A DNA stretch of 64,000 bases, taken from contig NZ_CP108394.1 of the NCBI RefSeq assembly GCF_041435215.1, positions 10,788,001-10,852,000 on the forward strand. Reading direction: 5' to 3'. The notes beneath the pieces were generated by a model that was not told the DNA's origin, did no database searches, and was given only the letters and a program-made list of their open reading frames with translations. Below are positions 58,413-64,000 of the stretch, one piece after another; within the stretch, counting starts at the first letter, position 1; the number at the start of each line of letters is the position of its first letter. Origin of the DNA: Streptomyces sp. NBC_01314. GTDB lineage: Bacteria > Actinomycetota > Actinomycetes > Streptomycetales > Streptomycetaceae. Both the position numbers and the translations under genes were made by a program.

Positions 58413-59864
58413 GTGCGGACACGCGGTAGCGACAAGGCAGGCGACGAGAGGAAGGCCGACCGGGCCTCCGCCGTCACGGCGGCGGGATCGCCCGCGCGGC
58501 AGCAACCCGATCTGTCGTCGCCACAGGGACTGCTCGCACTGCAGGGCACCACGGGCAACGCCGCGGTCGTCCAGCTGCTCCGTCGAGCCGGCCATTCCTG
58601 GGCCCGGGAGGAGCACCGGCACGGCGCCGACTGCGGTCACCAGAGCCCCGCGGAGCCCACCGTGCAGCGCTCGGCCGTCCACGACGTCCTGCGCGCCCCC
58701 GGCCAGCCCCTGGACAGCGCCACCCGTACGGACATGGAGGCGCGGCTCGGCGCCGACTTCTCGGATGTCCGCATTCACGACGACAGCGTGGCGAGGGCTT
58801 CCGCCGCCGAGGTCGGCGCCCGTGCCTACACCTCCGGCAGTCACGTGGTCATCGGCGACGGTGGTGCGGACAAGCACACTCTCGCCCACGAGCTCACCCA
58901 TGTCATCCAGCAGCGTCAGGGGCCGGTGGCGGGCACCGACAACGGCGGCGGACTGAAGGTCTCCGACCCGTCCGACCGGTTCGAACAGGCCGCGGAAGCC
59001 AACGCGCACAGGGTGATGTCGGGCCCGGCCCGGCCCGCGGCGCAGCGGGCGGCCGACGCTCGTCGGACGGCGGCGGACTCTCAGGGCGTTCACTCCGGAG
59101 CGGTCGTTCAGCGGGCACCCGGTGACGACCCGCAGGAAATGCTCCATGAGAAACACTGGAAAGACAGGATGACGGACGCGGGATTCCCGCTCCTTCCGCC
59201 CAAGGCGCCGAAGAAGAAGGGCAAGGCGTCCGCAGCTCCGAAGCGGAAACTGGAAGACGTTCTGCACACTGTCGGACCGGGGCTCCTGGCTCAACTGGCG
59301 GAGAAGAGCGGAAAAGGCCCGCAGCGTCTGAAGCTCTACAGGTCGATGCTCACGAGCGAGGCCGCCGCCATCGAGGAATGGAAGGGAAAGGCCGCCGATA
59401 CGGAGGCGTGGATGCAGCGGGAGAGCAGCGACGGCAGCGGGATCGCGAAGCGGTACCGTGAGGCGGTGGACGGAGGCCGCGGCCCGATCGGAGCCATGCC
59501 CGTGAAGAATCACCTGGGTGACGAGGGGCAGGCCGCCGAATACTTCAACGATGAAGACACCCAGGTCTTGATGGAGTTCACACTCAAAGAAGGCGCGGAG
59601 GAGCTCCTGTTCCATCCGGAATACATGGCGATATCCGGCGACAAGGGAACTCCCTATCACATCAGGAAAACCCGCGAGGCTGAGACCGGCAGCGCATTCC
59701 CGCAAGCCGCAGCCGGTGAAGGTACGCTTCCGGGCTACATCGGTCTGAAGCCTGAGAAGAAGGAGCCGTTCAGCCTTTCCATCGGCGACACCGACATCAC
59801 GCGCCTTCTCTTTCAGCTGTTCGTGGAGGACGTGCGAGTCGTGAAGGGCGGAAAGAACCTGTAG
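58413..59864 (+). CDS. DUF4157 metallopeptidase-like protein, candidate injection-system effector
   Basis: A 483-residue protein. Residues about 35-55 hold the LLALQGTTGNAAVVQLLRR motif common before DUF4157. Residues about 89-172 are DUF4157: RAPGQPLDSATRTDMEARLG, FSDVRIHDD, GARAYTSGSHVVIGDG, then HTLAHELTHVIQQRQG with the zinc HExxH at 159-163. A disordered linker (about 175-235) leads to a C-terminal domain (about 245-483) with LKLYRSMLTSEAAAIEEW, VKNHLGDEGQAAEYF, VLMEFTL and FQLFVEDVRVV. DUF4157 marks cargo of extracellular contractile injection systems. The LYRSM...ME pattern weakly recalls ADP-ribosyl-transferase toxins. GTG at 58413 follows GGGAGAGGG. Confidence 0.85.
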   Translation: MRTRGSDKAGDERKADRASAVTAAGSPARQQPDLSSPQGLLALQGTTGNAAVVQLLRRAGHSWAREEHRHGADCGHQSPAEPTVQRSAVHDVLRAPGQPLDSATRTDMEARLGADFSDVRIHDDSVARASAAEVGARAYTSGSHVVIGDGGADKHTLAHELTHVIQQRQGPVAGTDNGGGLKVSDPSDRFEQAAEANAHRVMSGPARPAAQRAADARRTAADSQGVHSGAVVQRAPGDDPQEMLHEKHWKDRMTDAGFPLLPPKAPKKKGKASAAPKRKLEDVLHTVGPGLLAQLAEKSGKGPQRLKLYRSMLTSEAAAIEEWKGKAADTEAWMQRESSDGSGIAKRYREAVDGGRGPIGAMPVKNHLGDEGQAAEYFNDEDTQVLMEFTLKEGAEELLFHPEYMAISGDKGTPYHIRKTREAETGSAFPQAAAGEGTLPGYIGLKPEKKEPFSLSIGDTDITRLLFQLFVEDVRVVKGGKNL

Positions 59865-59959
59865 CCACTGCCCGGGAACAGCCGGGGTGATGGTTCCCTC
59901 ACGGATCTTTTGCGCGGAGGGAGTGGACCCGCCACCCCGCGGGAGCCGATCGTAGTGGC

Positions 59960-60931
59960 ATGAACGATCACCCCATGGCACCTGTCGCCCCTGCCGGTTC
60001 GCCGCCGCCGTCCCCGCCCACGGGTTCGCGCGGGACGCCGAGTGACGTGCCCGTGGGCGAGGAAGCCAGAGAGATCCGCCGGTTCTGGGAGTCGCTCGGT
60101 CTCCCCGGGCTGGTCGACGTCCACACGCACTTCATGCCCGAACGCGTCCTGCGGAAGGTGTGGGAGTACTTCGACGCGCTGGGACCGCTGACCGGTGGGA
60201 TGGAGTGGCCGATCACGTACCGGAAGGAGGAGGCGGAACGGGCGGCCCTGCTCCGGGCGTTCGGCGTGCGGGCGTTCACCGCGATGCTCTACCCGCACAA
60301 GCCGGGCATGGCCCGGTGGCTGAACGGCTGGGCGGCCGACTTCGCCCGCCGCACTCCCGACTGCCTGCACACCGCCACCCTCTACCCCGAGCCGGACGTC
60401 GAAGGGTACGTCCGGGAGGCCGTCGAGGCGGGCGCGCGCGTCTTCAAGGCGCATGTGCAGGTGGGGGCGTACGACCCGGCCGACGAACTCCTGCAGCGGG
60501 CATGGGGGGTGCTGGCCGAGGCCGGTATCCCTGTGGTGATCCACTGCGGCTCCGGGCCCGCGCCCGGCAAGCACACCGGCCCCGAGCCGATCGCGCGGGT
60601 GCTGGCGCGACATCCCCGACTGCGGCTGGTCGTCGCGCACATGGGGATGCCCGAGTACGAGGAGTTCTTCGGCCTCGCCGAGCGGTACGGGGAAGTGCGG
60701 CTGGACACCACGATGGCGTTCACCGACTTCAGCGAGGGGTTCATGCCGTTCCCCAGCCGGGCCCTGCCCCGGCTGGCGGCGCTCGGTGACCGTGTTCTCC
60801 TCGGCTCCGACTTCCCCAGCATCCCCTACCCGTACGTGCACCAACTCCACGCCCTGGAGCGACTGGGCCTGGGAGAGGAATGGCTGCGGGCGGTGTGCCA
60901 CGACAACGCGGCAGAGCTGTTCAGGTTGTGA
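59960..60931 (+). CDS. Amidohydrolase 2 family metal-dependent hydrolase
   Basis: A 323-residue TIM-barrel hydrolase of PF04909. Metal ligands are VDVHTHFMPE (HxH, about residues 53-62), PVVIHCGSGPAP (about 197), VVAHMGMPEYEEF (about 228) and LLGSDFPSIPYP with the aspartate (about 280). Family members hydrolyse or decarboxylate small cyclic or aromatic acids. The first 35 residues are Pro/Ser-rich and not conserved. It begins 95 bases after the DUF4157 gene on the same strand and is probably separate. No partner points to a substrate. Confidence 0.9.
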   Translation: MNDHPMAPVAPAGSPPPSPPTGSRGTPSDVPVGEEAREIRRFWESLGLPGLVDVHTHFMPERVLRKVWEYFDALGPLTGGMEWPITYRKEEAERAALLRAFGVRAFTAMLYPHKPGMARWLNGWAADFARRTPDCLHTATLYPEPDVEGYVREAVEAGARVFKAHVQVGAYDPADELLQRAWGVLAEAGIPVVIHCGSGPAPGKHTGPEPIARVLARHPRLRLVVAHMGMPEYEEFFGLAERYGEVRLDTTMAFTDFSEGFMPFPSRALPRLAALGDRVLLGSDFPSIPYPYVHQLHALERLGLGEEWLRAVCHDNAAELFRL

Positions 60932-61187
60932 GAGCCCGTTCGTGACCTCCTGACCGAGCGTCACCGGCGCGATCCGCTCTCTTGTCGCGCCGGAAGAGCA
61001 CGGGAACATGTTCCCCGCACCGGCGGGCCGTACCCGAAACCGATCCGCGGTCCTACGCGGGGCCCTCCCCTCCGTGGTGTGTGTCCCTGGCTGGTCGGTA
61101 AGGTCTGTGCCTTGTCGATCATCGACTGCGTGCTGCCGGCGGCCGTCGACTTCGTGCGGCCGGGGGCCGTTGGGGGAGGAACTGCTC

Positions 61188-62924
61188 GTGGGTAATCTGC
61201 CCGGAGTGCTCGCGCTGCCTCGGATGCTGCGGCATCTGGCGGCCACCGGCGAGGGACTGCCGCCGGACGGGGCGGTCGAGGTGGACGGGCCGGACGCCGC
61301 TCTGCGTGGGACGCTCGTCGCCGCCCGGTCCGGAACCTGGGAACCGGCGGCGGAACTACTGGCGCGGACGCGTACCGCTCATGACTGGGACCTGCGCGGC
61401 GAGTACAGCGCAACCCTGGCCGAACTCGCGCTCCACCACACCGGTTGGCTCGACGACTGGCGGCGGGAGCGGCCCGGAGATCCCGATCTCGCCCTGGTGG
61501 CCGCCGACTTGGCGATCGACCACGCCTGGGAGATACGCACCGGCGCACGCGCCCGCCATGTGTCGCGGGAGCAGTTCCAGGCGTTCCGCGCTGTCCTGCG
61601 TGACGCCGAACCGGTCCTGCGCACGGCCGCGGACCTCAACCCCGGCGACCCTGTTCCGTGGCGGATCCACATCGCCCTCGCCATGGGGCTCGGCGCTCCC
61701 CGCGAGATGTTCGACGAGTACCTGGCCCGGGGGCGCGAAGCCCATCCGCACGATGTGGGGCTGCACGCCCGCGCAGTGCAGTACCTGGCGAAGAAGTGGT
61801 ACGGCTCGCACACGGAGATGTTCGAGTTCGCCGAGTCGGCCGCCGCGGCAGCTCCCGAGGGCGCGCCGCTGCGCGGACTGCCCCTGCACGCGGTCACCGA
61901 GTACGCGCTGGACCACGAGGCGGGGATCGGGAAGGGGCCCGTGGCATGGTCCCGGATCGAGGGGCATGTCGATGCGGGTCTGGAGCTGTCCGCCGCGTTC
62001 GAACCGGGCGACCGGCAGGCGGCGGGCTTCCGCAACCACCTCGCGCTCGCGCTGATCCGCTCCGGGCGCGAGGCCGACGCCCTGGAGGTCTTCCGTCTCA
62101 TCGGCACCGACGCACGCACATTTCCCTGGGCGTACATGGGTGACGCGAGGGAGATCTTCCTCCTGATGCGCCAGGGGGTCCGTGTCCATGTCGCCCGCCG
62201 GACACCGTACTTCGGCGGCTCCGTACCGGCGCCGGCCGTCGCCGGACCGTCGGGTGTCGCCGGTACGGAGGCGGCGGCGGCCCCTCCCGCGGCCATGGCC
62301 GTCGCGCTCGCCGGGGCGCCGTCGGGGGACGTCCGAGAGGCGATACTCATCATCGGCACGACCATGCGTCTGGCACCGGCACCCGGCGGCGGCACGTTCG
62401 TCGAGACGGCGCCCTCGGCGGATCCGCCGGGCCGCCGCAAGGGCGTGCGCGGAACCCTGCTCGGCGAGGGCGGGCTGCCCCAGCTGGCCCGTACGTTCAG
62501 CCGGGGTGAGAAGTGGCCGGTCCTGGTGGCGGTCAAGGAGGGCGCGGACTACACGCTCCACCTGTACCGCGACGGTCGCCTGCTGGCCGCCCACGCCTGG
62601 TGGACCGACCCGGCCGAGATGCCGACCCAGGAGGAGGCGGCGGAGCGGGCGACCGCGCTGGCGGCCGCCTACGGAGTGACGGACCACCGGCCCCTCACCG
62701 CGGTGCTGCGCGGCACCGGTGACCCCCGTCGACACCTCGACGAGGCGTTCGCGGCACTCGAACTGCCCCCGCTCCCGGCCGGGTTCGGGCACCGCGCCGA
62801 GCCCCTGGCCGAAGTGCCGGGTGCGCGACTGGTCGAGCGGCGGACCTTCTTCCGCGCGCTCAAGGAGTCGCTGTCCTCCGGGAACGACGATGCCTCCGGC
62901 GGCGAACTCCCCCCACTCACCTGA
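61188..62924 (+). CDS. Large conserved protein of unknown function with helical repeats
   Basis: A 578-residue protein. Residues about 30-365 are helical and TPR-like (LVAARSGTWEPAAELLARTRTAHDWDLRGEYSATLAELAL; FRNHLALALIRSGREADALEVFRLIGTDART). A Pro/Ala-rich linker follows (about 370-400). Residues about 400-575 form a second domain (EAILIIGTTMRLAPAPGGG, YTLHLYRDGRLLAAHAWW, RRTFFRALKESL). No signal peptide or membrane helix is seen. I do not recognise a named family. The GTG at 61188 follows GGAGGA at eight bases. Confidence 0.78.
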   Translation: MGNLPGVLALPRMLRHLAATGEGLPPDGAVEVDGPDAALRGTLVAARSGTWEPAAELLARTRTAHDWDLRGEYSATLAELALHHTGWLDDWRRERPGDPDLALVAADLAIDHAWEIRTGARARHVSREQFQAFRAVLRDAEPVLRTAADLNPGDPVPWRIHIALAMGLGAPREMFDEYLARGREAHPHDVGLHARAVQYLAKKWYGSHTEMFEFAESAAAAAPEGAPLRGLPLHAVTEYALDHEAGIGKGPVAWSRIEGHVDAGLELSAAFEPGDRQAAGFRNHLALALIRSGREADALEVFRLIGTDARTFPWAYMGDAREIFLLMRQGVRVHVARRTPYFGGSVPAPAVAGPSGVAGTEAAAAPPAAMAVALAGAPSGDVREAILIIGTTMRLAPAPGGGTFVETAPSADPPGRRKGVRGTLLGEGGLPQLARTFSRGEKWPVLVAVKEGADYTLHLYRDGRLLAAHAWWTDPAEMPTQEEAAERATALAAAYGVTDHRPLTAVLRGTGDPRRHLDEAFAALELPPLPAGFGHRAEPLAEVPGARLVERRTFFRALKESLSSGNDDASGGELPPLT

Positions 62925-63287
62925 CCGCACCACCCGTCACGCTCCGGCGTGCGCCCGCGTCGAACTCGAACTCATCCTCACCGACCCCGAAGTCGACCAA
63001 AGCGCCCGCCATACCCTCGACGCCCAGCAGTTCCCCGCACGCAGCTTCCCCTCATGGCCAGGCAAGCCCGTCCCCGGTCGCGACGAAGCGCTCCACCGGG
63101 TCATCGATGCCGATAAGCAGGCCGCCCAACCGGCGGCAGGCGGTCAGCACATGTAACAACTCATCGACGGCACGAACAAGGGGACCGGTGGCCCACGTCT
63201 GAACTCGACGTGTACGGCGAACCGCATACTTGGCGGAGACGCCTTCTACGTCAAGATCTTTCCGTAGCCCCCGGAGACCACGCGACC
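62925..63287. other. 363-base gap
   Basis: A plus-strand frame through 62960-63155 reads VELELILTDPEVDQSARHTL and HRVIDADKQAAQ, which looks protein-like, then stops at TAA 63154. Further on YGEPHTW and ILGGDAFYVKIFP appear in separate frames. This may be a decayed small gene; no family can be named. Confidence 0.35.
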
Positions 63288-63818
63288 ATGGCGCTCATCA
63301 CGGAGTACCACACCACAGCACGCCCGACCTACTCCCTCGTCGAGGTCTACGATTCCGACGCCTACCTCGACGACGCCGACGCGGCGAATCGGTCAAGCAC
63401 CGAGGTGGTCGCGGGCAATGGCTACCACCTGTATCTCCGCAGCCTCCAGCCCGACATTCGCGTCAAGGTCGTCATCCGAATCTGGGACAGCCCTCAGGAG
63501 CCCCCCGGGGACTCCGAGGGCATCGCCACGGTCACCCTGGAATCCGAAACCGGCGTTCTCGTCATCAACCAGCTCACCATGGGGCCAGCCGGCGAGATGA
63601 CCCTGCCCCAGCCCGGCGTCTACGCCGGACACGCCTGGTGGAAGGGACGCCAGGCCGCCGCCGACTACTACGACGAGATCATCCGGCAGGGCGCGACGCA
63701 ACCCTGGTCGCCTGGCCAACTCGGCCATGCGTGGGCACAGTCGCCGGTGACAGAGCAGTACACCCTCGACCTGTGGTTCCTGCGCGCGTGCGAACCCGAG
63801 GACGACGAGGAACTGTAG
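63288..63818 (+). CDS. Protein of unknown function
   Basis: A 176-residue acidic protein without signal peptide or membrane helix. The pattern is beta-rich (YSLVEVYDSDAYL, GYHLYLRSLQPDIRVKVVIRIWD, TGVLVINQLTMGP), then a helix (WWKGRQAAADYYDEIIRQG) and a final strand (YTLDLWFLRACEPEDDEE). I do not recognise it. The base composition is slightly less GC-rich than its neighbours. ATG 63288 has GGAG 12 bases upstream, a weak ribosome site. Confidence 0.62.
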   Translation: MALITEYHTTARPTYSLVEVYDSDAYLDDADAANRSSTEVVAGNGYHLYLRSLQPDIRVKVVIRIWDSPQEPPGDSEGIATVTLESETGVLVINQLTMGPAGEMTLPQPGVYAGHAWWKGRQAAADYYDEIIRQGATQPWSPGQLGHAWAQSPVTEQYTLDLWFLRACEPEDDEEL

Positions 63819-63942
63819 CGAGCCCCATCTCCAGCCGGGGTGATCGCGCAGTCCGGGGCTTCTGTCTGGCTGACGAGCACCTCGGTGACGATGCGCGGGT
63901 GGGCGAGGCCGCCGGCGACTGCAGCCTCGCCGGCGAACAGGG

Positions 63943-64000
63943 TTACCTGCCGATCGCGTTGTCCGTGTTGCCGTCGCCGTTGAGGAGCGTCCAGGCGACG
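63943..64000 (-). CDS. C-terminal end of a gene entering from the right
   Basis: Reading leftward from the window edge gives VAWTLLNGDGNTDNAIGR and a TAA stop (63943-63945). The DGDGN-like acidic loop resembles calcium-binding repeats of secreted proteins. Only 18 residues are visible, so no name is given. Confidence 0.45.
   Translation of the reverse strand, partial: VAWTLLNGDGNTDNAIGR

Overview
The window is high-GC actinobacterial chromosome and almost certainly Streptomyces. Third codon positions are strongly GC-biased, GTG and TTG starts are frequent, and one regulator has a TTA second codon. The gene families are also typical of the genus: XRE-DUF5753/DUF397 pairs, PF04672 methyltransferases, DUF5133, SCO6745-type proteins, and many RsbU/RsbW/SigB-family parts. 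No tRNA, rRNA, intact insertion sequence, CRISPR array or replication origin was seen. Only chromosomal accessory-type genes are present, with many short tandem repeats and several gene relics.

Layout. 1-7.2 kb: an acetyltransferase, a DUF6624 protein, an NsdA-like TPR regulator, an XRE/DUF397 pair, an 800 bp repeat-filled gap, a P-loop protein with a damaged Walker A, and a PF04672 methyltransferase. 7.2-20.1 kb: a general-stress signalling island. A six-gene minus-strand operon (phosphatase, RsbR, RsbS, RsbT, kinase-phosphatase fusion, RsbU-like phosphatase) lies between two related MarR regulators. It is followed by an RsbV/BldG-type antagonist, two SigB/F-family sigma factors, DUF5133, two RsbW-like ATPases and a PAS-GAF-PP2C phosphatase. 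20.3-31.7 kb: a YbdK-type ligase, a rifampicin monooxygenase with a rifamycin-associated element upstream, a methyltransferase next to a chimeric relic of a Y4yA-type enzyme, a GNAT, a two-component system with an ABC exporter, and a squalene/phytoene-synthase-like enzyme.

31.8-39.9 kb: an SRPBCC protein, a close homologue of the Pseudomonas ethylene-forming enzyme, a methyltransferase pseudogene, and an acyl-CoA dehydrogenase/SCO6745 operon bracketed by two paralogous LuxR regulators. A kinase fragment closes this relic-rich stretch. 40-50.2 kb: two secreted GH5 enzymes, DUF2993, DinB, a cytochrome P450, an acyl-CoA synthetase, cytochrome b561, a LuxR relic and GalU. 50.3-52.8 kb: a nitric-oxide module of truncated haemoglobin, flavohaemoglobin and NsrR, with matching NsrR-type sites. 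52.9-64 kb: a coiled-coil protein, a Tat-exported deaminase, an SRPBCC/FAD-oxidoreductase/SDR operon, a DUF4157 (injection-system effector type) metallopeptidase, an amidohydrolase, and two unrecognised proteins.

The most noteworthy items are the ethylene-forming-enzyme homologue with every catalytic position kept, the DUF4157 effector-like protein with an unassigned C-terminal domain, the RAE-rox pair, the MarR-bracketed stressosome operon, and the Y4yA/aminotransferase fusion relic. All family assignments come from reading sequence motifs and from memory of the families. No database search was run.
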